Positions 42,670 through 51,276 of a stretch of DNA of 64,000 nucleotides are shown here, one piece after another. Origin of the DNA: Bacteroidota bacterium (GTDB taxonomy: Bacteria; Bacteroidota; Bacteroidia; Chitinophagales; Chitinophagaceae); the NCBI GenBank assembly GCA_018268085.1, contig JAFDXE010000010.1, positions 55,474 through 119,473 on the forward strand, given 5' to 3'. The translations under genes were made by a program, and so were the position numbers. Positions within the stretch are counted from its first letter, which is position 1, and each line of letters opens with the position of its first letter. Below the pieces are notes generated by a model. It searched no databases. It was not told the DNA's origin and was given only the letters and a program-made list of their open reading frames with translations.

Positions 42670-42791
42670 ATTATGTAAAATTCTGACAACCGTTTTTTGC
42701 CAGATATCCATTCATCTCCCCCTTACCGCAACTGGTAAATATTGGCTGTTTGTCCGGAGTTTAATTGCTGAGCTTTGAAAAAAGTATAGCA

Positions 42792-45245
42792 ATGAAAACA
42801 TTTTTTCTCATCCTGTTTGGTATGTGTATCATACAAACAACTTTCGCACAACCACCTGCGGAAGGTAAAATTTCCCTGGTTGTATATGACGAAAAAGGGA
42901 ATACAATAGAAAATGCATCTGTATTTCTTTTGAAGTATTCAGATAGTACAGTAGTGAAGTCTGCCCTTTCAGGCAAGAATGGCCAAACGGAAATAGATCA
43001 CCTGAAACCGGGAGAATACCTTGTCAGCGCATCATCGATGGGCTATCATGAAATGTACTCCTCACTGGTAAGTATAACCGAACAGCGGCCAGCCGTTACA
43101 GTTACCGGTATCGTTTTACAGGCGAATGCAAAGCAATTGAAAGAAGTAGCAGTGGTATCTAAAAAGCCGTTCATTCAAAAATTATCCGATCGGATTGTGG
43201 TGAATGTAGAAAACAGTATTGTAAGCGCCGGAAGTTCTGCCATGGAAGTGTTGGAACGGTCGCCGGGTGTGAATGTAGATCAGAATGATGCGATCAGTCT
43301 GAGGGGTAAACAAGGGGTGATTGTGATGGTTGATGGTAAACCGTCTGCCATGACCGGCGCTGATCTTGCCAATTACCTCCGGGGCTTACCATCTGCGGCG
43401 ATTGAAAGAATTGATATCATTACCAACCCTTCTGCAAAATATGATGCAGCAGGTAATTCAGGAATCATAGATATCCGGATGAAAAAAGACAGGCGCATGG
43501 GAATGAACGGTACATTCACCGCAGGATACGGACAGGGCGTTTATTCAAAAACGAATACCGGAACTACATTCAATTACCGTAACAAAAAACTGAATCTTTT
43601 TGGTAATTATAATTATGCTTATCGTATCGGATTAAATCATTTGTATTTAGACCGGAGTTTTTATGAAAATGGAATATATGAGGGAGGAGATTTAAAAGAT
43701 AATTTTTCAAAATCGCCGATCGGCAGTCATACCGCAAGAATAGGAATGGATTTTTTCCCCACAAAGAAAACGATCATCGGCATTTTACTCAATGGGAATT
43801 TTAATCATTACACACGCAAGAATGATAACAACTCAATAGTGATCAATCCGCAAAAAGAAATTGCGAGTACGTTTCGCTCGCTGGCAACAAACAATGATCA
43901 TGCAAATAATGCTACAGCGAATATCAATTTTAAACATACGTTCGACAGTACAGGAAAAGAATTAACCGTAGATCTTGATTATGGAAATTATAACTCTGCA
44001 TCCTTAACCAGGAACGCCAGCAAATATTATAAAACAGACGGATCGGTATTGCAGCCTGATTATGTATTGGACGGCAACCAGGATGGGAGCCTGGTTTTTA
44101 AAACAGCGAAGGCAGATTATACACATCCATTTAGTAAAGGATCGCGGTTGGAAGCAGGAATAAAGACAAGCTTTGTGTCAGCAGATAATGATGCCCGGTT
44201 TTACGATGTGAGTTCAGGCATAGCCATCAATGATACCAGTAAAACCAATCATTTTATTTATCATGAAAACAACAATGCAGCGTATATTAATTTTTACACA
44301 GCATTTAAAAAATTTGATATCCAGCTTGGATTGAGAACGGAACAAACGAATATCCGTACCGAACAACGTATGGGCGACAAGAAATTTGATTCCGGTTATA
44401 TACAGTTTTTCCCAAGTGCATTTTTTAATTACGAGATCAAACCCGAACATAAAGTGGGGTTTTCCATCAGCAGGAGAATAGACCGGCCAGGTTATTCAGA
44501 ACTCAATCCATTTCTTTTCCTGATTGATCCTACCACTTATGCAACCGGCCGCCCGGGATTATTGCCACAGCTTACCTGGTCGTATGAACTGAGTTACACC
44601 ATGAAAAATATAAATATTGCCTTTAATTATAGTCATACAAAAGACAATCAGAATATTACACTGGCCAAGTTTAATGAAGTGTTTCCCAATATTCCTTCAC
44701 CCGGGAATGTAACCGTACAGGTTCCGCTCAATCTTTCATCTTCTGATTATTTCGGATTAAATTTTTCTGCACCTGTCCGTATCCGTAAGTGGTGGAACAT
44801 GCTAACCAATGCGGATCTTTATTATCAAAAATTCAACGGATATTTCAGTGGTACAGATTTAAATCGGGGCAAACCTGCAGCAGATATCAGGCTCAACAAC
44901 AGTTTTACTTTTAAGAAAGGCTGGAGCGCAGAATTGAATGCAAGTTTGAATACAGGCGGGCAGGATGGTTTTATGGTAGCCAATCCGCAATGGGCATTGT
45001 CGGCAGGTGTACAAAAAACAGTTTTAAAAAATAAGGGAACTGTTCGGTTTAATATCAGTGATATTTTCTGGACCAATCTTCCAAAGGCTGTTGTTACGTA
45101 CGATAATTATGTGGAACGCTGGCATGCAAAAAGAGAAACAAGGGTGGCTAATCTTACATTCAGTTATCGTTTTGGAAATAATAAAGTGCAGGCGGCAAGA
45201 AAAAGAAGTACAGGTTCGGAGGAGGAGAGAAGGAGGGCGCAATAA
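42792..45245 (+). CDS. Outer-membrane beta-barrel protein with CarboxypepD_reg and plug domains
   Basis: An 817-residue outer-membrane protein. The signal peptide is MKTFFLILFGMCIIQTTFAQ. Residues 26-105 form a carboxypeptidase-regulatory-like domain (GKISLVVYDEKGNTIENASVFLL). A plug-like domain follows (RIVVNVENSIVSAGSSAMEVLERSPGVNVDQNDAISLRGKQGVIVMVDGKP ... AIERIDIITNPSAKYDAAGNSGIIDIRMKK), then an OMP_b-brl_3 barrel to the end. TonB-dependent transport is possible but no TonB box is obvious. The C-terminal tail is basic (QAARKRSTGSEEERRRAQ), longer than the usual aromatic-ended barrel. ATG 42792 begins the signal peptide. Confidence 0.86.
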   Translation: MKTFFLILFGMCIIQTTFAQPPAEGKISLVVYDEKGNTIENASVFLLKYSDSTVVKSALSGKNGQTEIDHLKPGEYLVSASSMGYHEMYSSLVSITEQRPAVTVTGIVLQANAKQLKEVAVVSKKPFIQKLSDRIVVNVENSIVSAGSSAMEVLERSPGVNVDQNDAISLRGKQGVIVMVDGKPSAMTGADLANYLRGLPSAAIERIDIITNPSAKYDAAGNSGIIDIRMKKDRRMGMNGTFTAGYGQGVYSKTNTGTTFNYRNKKLNLFGNYNYAYRIGLNHLYLDRSFYENGIYEGGDLKDNFSKSPIGSHTARIGMDFFPTKKTIIGILLNGNFNHYTRKNDNNSIVINPQKEIASTFRSLATNNDHANNATANINFKHTFDSTGKELTVDLDYGNYNSASLTRNASKYYKTDGSVLQPDYVLDGNQDGSLVFKTAKADYTHPFSKGSRLEAGIKTSFVSADNDARFYDVSSGIAINDTSKTNHFIYHENNNAAYINFYTAFKKFDIQLGLRTEQTNIRTEQRMGDKKFDSGYIQFFPSAFFNYEIKPEHKVGFSISRRIDRPGYSELNPFLFLIDPTTYATGRPGLLPQLTWSYELSYTMKNINIAFNYSHTKDNQNITLAKFNEVFPNIPSPGNVTVQVPLNLSSSDYFGLNFSAPVRIRKWWNMLTNADLYYQKFNGYFSGTDLNRGKPAADIRLNNSFTFKKGWSAELNASLNTGGQDGFMVANPQWALSAGVQKTVLKNKGTVRFNISDIFWTNLPKAVVTYDNYVERWHAKRETRVANLTFSYRFGNNKVQAARKRSTGSEEERRRAQ

Positions 45246-45277
45246 ATGTTGAATGCTGAATGCTTGATGATGAATGA
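45243..45277 (+). repeat. Degenerate 7-bp tandem repeat
   Basis: Five consecutive heptamers TAAATGT, TGAATGC, TGAATGC, TTGATGA, TGAATGA start in the stop codon of the OMP gene. They fill most of the 74-bp gap before the hydrolase gene. Confidence 0.6.
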
Positions 45278-45319
45278 AGGATTCAGAGGGAGTATTAAAT
45301 GATCTTTAAAATAATGTTT

Positions 45320-46639
45320 ATGCAAAAAGTATTGCTGGTATTTCTTTTCATTTCTTTCAAGTGTTTTGCGCAGGAACCGCAACGGAAAGCATTGATGGGT
45401 ATGCAGGGCAGAGCGGTTAGTTCGGGAATAGTGGCAGACAGCATCATTCCAAATGGAACATGGGCAGCCATTAACATTCAAAAGGGAGATACAATTCTTG
45501 AACTGAACGGCCAACAGCTAAGTTCCATGCAAGCCTATGGGAAAACGGCGGCAGAGATAAGGACAGGTGATGAGGTTCGTGTGCGCTACATTCGGAACAA
45601 TAAAAAAATGTTTGCAAAAGGAAAGGCAGTAATGCGCCCGTATGAAACATCCGATATTGCCGATATTCGGTATGACTGGGTTAAGTTTCGTTCCGGTGCG
45701 CTGAGAGCCATCGCACGCAAACCCAAAGGAAAAATACATTGCCCGGCTATATTATTGATTCCCGGATATGGATGCGGCAGCATTGAAAATTACGCCGGCA
45801 GCTACAATGGTAAATTAATGAACGAATGGATCAAAGCAGGGTATGCCGTTGTAACCATTGAAAAATCGGGTATGGGTGACAGTTATGGATGTGTTCCCTG
45901 CAGTGAAGCGGATCTCGTTACCGATATCGAAAGTTTTGATGCCGGTTACAGATATATGAAATCACTGCCTTTTGTAGATACAACGCAATTGGTAATATGG
46001 GGGCATTCCATGGGTGGTGTGATTGCACCTGAAGTTGCTAAAAAACATCACCCGGCAGCAGTAATGGTTTTCGGCGCCACCTTCCGGCCCTGGAATGAAT
46101 TTTTGCCGGAGATGCACCGTATTCAAAAACCATTGCTTGAACAACAAACCTATGTGCAGACAGAGGCCTTCATGCGAACCATTCAGAAAATCTACTATGA
46201 ATTTTTTGTGCTGGGAAAAACACCGGCTCAGTTGTATGTAATTCCTGAATACAAAGAACTGGTAGCATCTGAACTCAATTATAAAGAAGGCAGCAATGAT
46301 ATGTGGGGCAGGCACTGGCGTTTCTGGCAACAAATTGATTCGCTGAACCTGGCTGCCGACTGGCAGTCGCTAAATTGCAAAGTGCTCATCGTTCATGGTG
46401 AAACAGATTATGAAAAATGCAGCCGCGTTGAACCCATGTTAATGCAGAAAGCGGTAAATGAAGTACACCCCGGAAACGCAACACTGATCGTTATTCCACA
46501 GCTCGATCATTTTATGATGAAGAGTGCTACCTGGGAGGAAGCCAGAGACAATTTCAAAGCACAGCAATACAACAAAGGGAATTTTAATAGCGCTATTGCT
46601 GAAGAAACCATTAAATGGCTTCGGGAAAACATTCATTAA
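45320..46639 (+). CDS. Secreted PDZ-domain plus alpha/beta hydrolase fusion
   Basis: A 439-residue exported protein. The signal peptide is MQKVLLVFLFISFKCFAQ. Residues about 20-110 form a PDZ-like domain (GIVADSIIPNGTWAAINIQKGDTILELNG ... RTGDEVRVRYIRN). Residues 130-435 form an alpha/beta hydrolase: oxyanion region LLIPGYGCGSIENYAG, nucleophile GHSMGG, the Asp in HGETDYEK and the His in LDHFMMK. The fusion suggests an esterase or peptidase steered to a target chain end by the PDZ part. ATG 45320 is chosen for the signal peptide; ATG 45299 and 45314 are also in frame. Confidence 0.82.
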   Translation: MQKVLLVFLFISFKCFAQEPQRKALMGMQGRAVSSGIVADSIIPNGTWAAINIQKGDTILELNGQQLSSMQAYGKTAAEIRTGDEVRVRYIRNNKKMFAKGKAVMRPYETSDIADIRYDWVKFRSGALRAIARKPKGKIHCPAILLIPGYGCGSIENYAGSYNGKLMNEWIKAGYAVVTIEKSGMGDSYGCVPCSEADLVTDIESFDAGYRYMKSLPFVDTTQLVIWGHSMGGVIAPEVAKKHHPAAVMVFGATFRPWNEFLPEMHRIQKPLLEQQTYVQTEAFMRTIQKIYYEFFVLGKTPAQLYVIPEYKELVASELNYKEGSNDMWGRHWRFWQQIDSLNLAADWQSLNCKVLIVHGETDYEKCSRVEPMLMQKAVNEVHPGNATLIVIPQLDHFMMKSATWEEARDNFKAQQYNKGNFNSAIAEETIKWLRENIH

Positions 46640-46665
46640 TGTACATTAAAAAGCTGTTGTACCTG

Positions 46666-47520
46666 TCAGGCATCTTTATGCAACTTCTTTAATAAGTTCA
46701 GGTGTGGTTGTAAATGCGTGAGTGTACGTTTTTTAAAAAACTGGCGTAGGTGTTTATAAAAATGGCTGTAATCATAATAGCCATACGTTTTATAATTGAA
46801 ATGTGCAGGATCTCTTGCTAATTCTTCCGCAGCTTTGCGGATGCGTAATATCTGCAGTGTTTTCTTACTGCTGAGGCTGGTCGTTATTTCAAAATAACGT
46901 TGAAGTGTACGTGAAGAAATACCATATCGGGTGGCCAGTTGTTGAATGCTCACCGTAAAATTATTTTCCCTGCTGCAATGTTCAATGATCTCTGCAACCA
47001 CCTGAACAGGCCGTATGGTATCGGGGTGTTTTTGTGTAAGAATGGTGAAATAGCGGATGAGCAAATCAACCCTTTCCCGGAAGTTGGTGGCCGATTTAAT
47101 ATCCATGATCACCTGTTTATCGATCAGGTAACTTAAAGGGAAAATAGATGTTTTGTATTCAGCAAAATTTACTTTCTTCTCCAGTATCACTGGTGAGATC
47201 CTGAACTTAATGCCGAACAGTATATTGCCGGGCCGGTGAAAACATTCGATGGCCTGGTGCCTGGGCAGAAATCCGTCTGATTTCATTTCGGTTTTTTTTT
47301 CACCCACCTGCATGATGAAAGGCGTTCCCAGGTTTACCAGGTACGTGTACCCGATATTGGGAAAAAGTGCATCAGAAAATCCTTCCGGATGTTCCTGCCA
47401 TAAATGCTCAAACTTTGTTTGCCAGAAAAAATCGATCAGGTGAGCCAGGTGCTGCGGTGGTTTTACCCGGTAATAATTTTCTTCGAAATGGGCAATATCG
47501 AAAAACTCGACGTGCTGCAT
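46666..47520 (-). CDS. AraC-family transcriptional regulator
   Basis: A 284-residue regulator. Residues 1-175 hold an N-terminal ligand or dimer domain (VEFFDIAHFEENYYRVKPPQHLAHLIDFFWQTK, the DUF6597-like start of this AraC branch). Residues 180-275 are the two-HTH DNA-binding domain (TRYGISSRTLQRYFEITT ... LRIRKAAEELARDPAHFNYKTYGYYDYSHFYKHLRQFFK). It starts 1 bp downstream of the cupredoxin-like lipoprotein stop, so it is probably co-transcribed with it. The ligand is unknown. Confidence 0.9.
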   Translation of the reverse strand: MQHVEFFDIAHFEENYYRVKPPQHLAHLIDFFWQTKFEHLWQEHPEGFSDALFPNIGYTYLVNLGTPFIMQVGEKKTEMKSDGFLPRHQAIECFHRPGNILFGIKFRISPVILEKKVNFAEYKTSIFPLSYLIDKQVIMDIKSATNFRERVDLLIRYFTILTQKHPDTIRPVQVVAEIIEHCSRENNFTVSIQQLATRYGISSRTLQRYFEITTSLSSKKTLQILRIRKAAEELARDPAHFNYKTYGYYDYSHFYKHLRQFFKKRTLTHLQPHLNLLKKLHKDA

Positions 47521-47521
47521 A

Positions 47522-47893
47522 CTATGGATTCAGTATGATCAGTCCTCTTGCAGACGGATATTCTACACAATGAAAAGGAATGTAGATGGGAATGGGTGTG
47601 GCCGGAATGGTATCCGGTTTAAAAAAATACGACAGGTGCGACCCGATAGACACCGACTTTAATATGGTGGTATCATCACCCACGATGGTAATGGTAGCCG
47701 GCGTATTGTTTAAAAAGGTAAAATTGGAACCATTGGCAACCGACGTGGTCCTGGGTGTAAAAGCACTGTCCTTAAACTCAATATAATGCGTGGGCAATTC
47801 ACCGCCCTTTGCTTCAAAATTTTTGTTCTTATCGCATGCGTACAAACCGGCAGCTACCAGCAAGAGCCACAAAATCAACTTGTTTTTCTTCAT
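47522..47893 (-). CDS. Cupredoxin-like lipoprotein lacking most copper ligands
   Basis: A 123-residue lipoprotein: MKKNKLILWLLLVAAGLYAC gives a lipobox with Cys20. The mature part has the cupredoxin order (IEFKDSAFTPRTTSVANGSNFTFLNNTPATITIVGDD ... SYFFKPDTIP ... IPIYIPFHCVEYPSARGLIILN). In type-1 copper proteins the ligands are His, then C-x-x-H-P-x-M. Here the first His is absent, the Cys remains, and the following His and Met are Tyr and Ala (CVEYPSARG). So copper binding is unlikely. It shares a transcript with an AraC regulator. ATG 47893 is used. Confidence 0.72.
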   Translation of the reverse strand: MKKNKLILWLLLVAAGLYACDKNKNFEAKGGELPTHYIEFKDSAFTPRTTSVANGSNFTFLNNTPATITIVGDDTTILKSVSIGSHLSYFFKPDTIPATPIPIYIPFHCVEYPSARGLIILNP

Positions 47894-48037
47894 ACGATTT
47901 ATTTGCGGGCCCAATTTAATAAAAAAACGTAAGAAATTGTAACCAATACTTAATGATTGGATAATAAAATCCTAACGCCCGAATACTACCCGGCATCAGC
48001 TATATATTATTCAGCAATTGATGTATTTAATAATATA

Positions 48038-48061
48038 AATGCCGGTAATATAACCGGCATT
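48038..48061 (-). terminator. Hairpin after the 48094 gene
   Basis: Perfect 9-bp stem AATGCCGGT / ACCGGCATT (48038-48046 and 48053-48061), loop of six. It lies 32 bp past the stop of the minus-strand gene; AT-rich tail rather than a clean U run. Confidence 0.55.
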
Positions 48062-48093
48062 CAGGGTATTAGTCGATTAAAGGGGTTGATTTT

Positions 48094-48726
48094 TTAATGT
48101 TTTCTGAACTGGTAATTACCAGGTTTCAGCAAAGGATGCTGTCCACTTAACCCATTTTCTGTAATCGCCAGCTTCACATTATCAAAAATTACATGCATGA
48201 TCGATGGGTCAAATTTGAATTCAAAATAATTCTCTTCTGTATTATTGATTGGAAATATGGCTACTCTGTCGGGACAAAATTCCAATACCAGCATAATACT
48301 TTCTACCGGCTGTTTAGGCAAACGGATGTATCCGTTTTTGTCGGTATTTTTTTCTATTTGCTGGTCACCGGTTTTAATGATGGCATACACACATTGTATA
48401 AGATAGCTATTGGCGTCAGAAATGCTGATGGTAAAATATTCATCATCTTCTTGTTTGTGATCGGCCAGTATAAAACTTTGCCTGGCTGGTTTAGGACTGT
48501 TAAACACAATTGAATCGCCTTCCTGTTTCCAGGTTCCTGTTGCGCTGCGATCGAGTGCCCCGTAAGACAGGAAGAATTCAAATGTTGAATCATCATTAAG
48601 TTTAAAGCCGGATGCGGTTTCCATTACGCCGCTTAAATAATATTCACCTGCAACTGTTGCTGTTTGTTGTGCTTCCATTTTTTGAAATATTGTTGAAATT
48701 AAAATGAGTACAATTATTTTTTTCAC
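48094..48726 (-). CDS. Secreted protein of unknown function
   Basis: A 210-residue exported protein. The signal peptide KKIIVLILISTIFQKMEAQ follows a GTG start at 48724-48726; a TTG two codons upstream is possible and the first ATG comes too late to keep the signal. The mature part begins with a lipocalin-like half (GEYYLSGVMETASGFKLNDDSTFEFFLSYGALDRSATGTWKQEGDSIVFNS) and ends with a second beta-rich half. This first half resembles small META/lipocalin-type domains of many Bacteroidota secreted proteins. The function is unknown. Confidence 0.7.
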   Translation of the reverse strand: MKKIIVLILISTIFQKMEAQQTATVAGEYYLSGVMETASGFKLNDDSTFEFFLSYGALDRSATGTWKQEGDSIVFNSPKPARQSFILADHKQEDDEYFTISISDANSYLIQCVYAIIKTGDQQIEKNTDKNGYIRLPKQPVESIMLVLEFCPDRVAIFPINNTEENYFEFKFDPSIMHVIFDNVKLAITENGLSGQHPLLKPGNYQFRKH

Positions 48727-48883
48727 GATCAAAATAACAGGAATGATTCATCATCAAAACAGAAGAAACATTGAACGGGGCGTTTCAGTTAATAAGAGGT
48801 GATTTTACAACCGGTTCATGAACAAAATTCAGTGTAACTGAATAAATATTTCCCCATAATTTTTACGCTCATGTACTCATTCG

Positions 48884-48891
48884 TACCTTTG
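48884..48891 (+). promoter_or_regulatory. -7 box of the uvrD/pcrA promoter, predicted leaderless
   Basis: TACCTTTG, a perfect TAnnTTTG, ends exactly 4 nt before ATG 48896. A leaderless transcript is expected. Confidence 0.6.
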
Positions 48892-48895
48892 CCCG

Positions 48896-51217
48896 ATGGC
48901 AAAATACCTGGATGGATTAAACGAACGGCAAAGGGAAGCGGTACTGCATAAGGATGGTCCACTGATGATCATTGCAGGCGCCGGCAGTGGAAAAACAAAA
49001 GTGCTAACCACCAGGATCACGCATTTAATGGCGGCTCATGGCATTGATGCATTTAATATACTGGCGCTCACGTTTACCAACAAGGCCGCTGCCGAAATGA
49101 AAGAAAGAGTAGAGCGCACCTTAGGCAATTCGGAAGCAAGAAATTTATACATCGGAACTTTTCACAGCGTATTTGCCCGCATACTAAGAACAGAAGCACC
49201 TAAACTGGGTTATCCTTCCCACTTCACCATTTACGATACTGAAGATGCAAAGAGCGTGTTGAAGGCCGTGATCAATGAAATGGATCTGGATGATAAACAA
49301 TATAAACCGAATGCGGTGTACAATCGTATTTCATCGGCAAAAAATGAATTGATCGGCCCTTCAGAATACATCAATGATTATGGATTGCAGCAGGAAGACT
49401 CGAGAGCAAACCGGCCAATGCTCGGACAGATCTATGATGCGTACAGCAAACGTTGTTTTAAGAACGGCGCCATGGATTTCGACGACCTGCTGTTTAAAAT
49501 GTATTTATTGCTGAAGAATTTTCCTGAAGTGCTCAGCAAATACCAGCGCAAGTTTAAATACATTATGATTGATGAGTACCAGGATACCAACCCGGCACAA
49601 TATGAAATCATAAAACTCCTGGGCGCCATGCATGAGAACGTGTGTGTAGTGGGAGATGATGCACAAAGCATTTATAGTTTCCGTGGCGCTACTATTGAAA
49701 ACATCCTGCAGTTTTCCAAAGATTATGATGATGTAACGGTGATCAAACTGGAACAGAATTACCGAAGCACAAAAAATATCCTGCATGTAGCTAATGAAAT
49801 TATTTCCAACAATAAGGGACAGATTCAAAAAACCTTATTTACGGATAACAGCGATGGCGAAAAGATCTGCCTGGTGCGTACGATGACGGACAACGACGAA
49901 GGCAAATGGGCGGCAGACAAAATACAGGAATTAAAATTGCGCAATCATTTTTTCAATAAAGATTTTGCAATACTGTACCGCACGAATGCACAGAGCCGCA
50001 GCTTTGAAGAATCGTTGAGGAGAATGGGCATTGCTTACCGTATTTATGGCGGCATGAGTTTTTATCAGCGCAAAGAGATAAAGGATTTTTTAGCCTACCT
50101 GCGTTTGGTTGTAAATCCAAGAGATGAGGAAGCGCTGAAACGCATCATCAATTATCCTGCAAGAGGCATTGGAAAAACAACACTCGATAAATCTATCCTG
50201 CTGGCTAATGAAAAAAATGCAACCGTTTGGGATATTATTTCTACTGCTGGTTTTTATGGATTTAAAAGCGGTACACTCGAAGCGTTGGATTCATTTGTAA
50301 CCATGATCAAGATGTTCCAGAGTGAACTGGAGAAAAAGAATGCGTATGATCTTGCCATTATTGTGGGTAAGAGTACGAATATGGTGAAGGAATTGTTCAA
50401 CGATAAAACAACGGAAGGGCTTGCACGCTACGAGAACGTACAGGAATTGCTGAACTCTATTAAAGAATTTACGGAAACACCTTCTAATATTGAAGATGGG
50501 GAAGTAGGTGATAAAAGTTTAGCGGCTTACCTGCAACAAATTACGTTGCTTACCGATGCAGATGATGAAAAAGAAAATAATGATGTAGTAAAACTGATGA
50601 CAATACATGCGGCGAAAGGTTTGGAATTCCCGGTTGTATTTGTTGGTGGATTGGAAGAAACTTTGTTTCCCAATGCCATGAGCATTAATACAAGAGAGGA
50701 ACTTGAGGAAGAAAGAAGGTTGTTTTATGTTGCGATCACGAGAGCAAAGTCGAATTTATATTTAAGTTATGCGAATGCCCGTTATCGTTTCGGGCAATTA
50801 CAGCAGAATGAACCCAGTCGCTTCCTCGATGAAATTCCTGAAGTGCATCTTGATAAAAGTTATGCCGGCGTTGCTGCAAGGAACAATGCCAGTACGGGCT
50901 GGGGCATGGGCACTGCTTATGAAAGAATGCACCGCGGCTTTGATAATTTTCAAAAAAGAGAAGAAGTTAAAAAACCAACGTATGCAACGGCTCCGGCACG
51001 CCCGCAGGTAAAGGAACATGTGCCTTCAGAAAATTTTGTAGCGAGTGATATCAGTAATTTAAAAGAAGGTGATAAAGTAGAGCACCAGAAATTTGGTTAT
51101 GGCCAGGTAAAAAAACTGGAAGGCGCTTCTCATAATCCGATCGCTACCATATTTTTTGAGCTGAATGGCGAAAAGAAGATCATGCTGAATTATGCGAAGT
51201 TGAGGATTATAGTTTGA
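48896..51217 (+). CDS. ATP-dependent DNA helicase UvrD/PcrA
   Basis: A 773-residue superfamily 1A 3'-5' helicase for repair and removal of recombinase or RNA polymerase from DNA. Walker A is AGAGSGKT (Lys33). Motif Ia is LALTFTNKAAAEMKERV, motif II is MIDEYQDTNPAQ, motif III is VGDDAQSIYSFRGA, motif IV is QNYRS, motif V is VKLMTIHAAKGLEFPVVFVGG, motif VI is RRLFYVAITRAKSNLYLSYA. The tail after 640 is a linker plus a PcrA-type C-terminal domain (DKVEHQKFGYGQVKKLEG) that contacts RNA polymerase. The ATG follows a -7 box by 4 nt. It converges with the secreted gene across GCTCACA repeats. Confidence 0.96.
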   Translation: MAKYLDGLNERQREAVLHKDGPLMIIAGAGSGKTKVLTTRITHLMAAHGIDAFNILALTFTNKAAAEMKERVERTLGNSEARNLYIGTFHSVFARILRTEAPKLGYPSHFTIYDTEDAKSVLKAVINEMDLDDKQYKPNAVYNRISSAKNELIGPSEYINDYGLQQEDSRANRPMLGQIYDAYSKRCFKNGAMDFDDLLFKMYLLLKNFPEVLSKYQRKFKYIMIDEYQDTNPAQYEIIKLLGAMHENVCVVGDDAQSIYSFRGATIENILQFSKDYDDVTVIKLEQNYRSTKNILHVANEIISNNKGQIQKTLFTDNSDGEKICLVRTMTDNDEGKWAADKIQELKLRNHFFNKDFAILYRTNAQSRSFEESLRRMGIAYRIYGGMSFYQRKEIKDFLAYLRLVVNPRDEEALKRIINYPARGIGKTTLDKSILLANEKNATVWDIISTAGFYGFKSGTLEALDSFVTMIKMFQSELEKKNAYDLAIIVGKSTNMVKELFNDKTTEGLARYENVQELLNSIKEFTETPSNIEDGEVGDKSLAAYLQQITLLTDADDEKENNDVVKLMTIHAAKGLEFPVVFVGGLEETLFPNAMSINTREELEEERRLFYVAITRAKSNLYLSYANARYRFGQLQQNEPSRFLDEIPEVHLDKSYAGVAARNNASTGWGMGTAYERMHRGFDNFQKREEVKKPTYATAPARPQVKEHVPSENFVASDISNLKEGDKVEHQKFGYGQVKKLEGASHNPIATIFFELNGEKKIMLNYAKLRIIV

Positions 51218-51230
51218 GTTTAAGCCCGCA

Positions 51231-51272
51231 GCTCACAGCTCACAGCTCACAGCTCGTGGCTCACAGCTCACA
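51231..51272 (+). repeat. GCTCACA heptamer tandem repeat (6 copies)
   Basis: Six contiguous 7-bp units GCTCACA, x3, then GCTCGTG, then x2. It fills the 59-bp gap between the convergent uvrD and 51277 genes. Confidence 0.9.
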
Positions 51273-51276
51273 TCCT

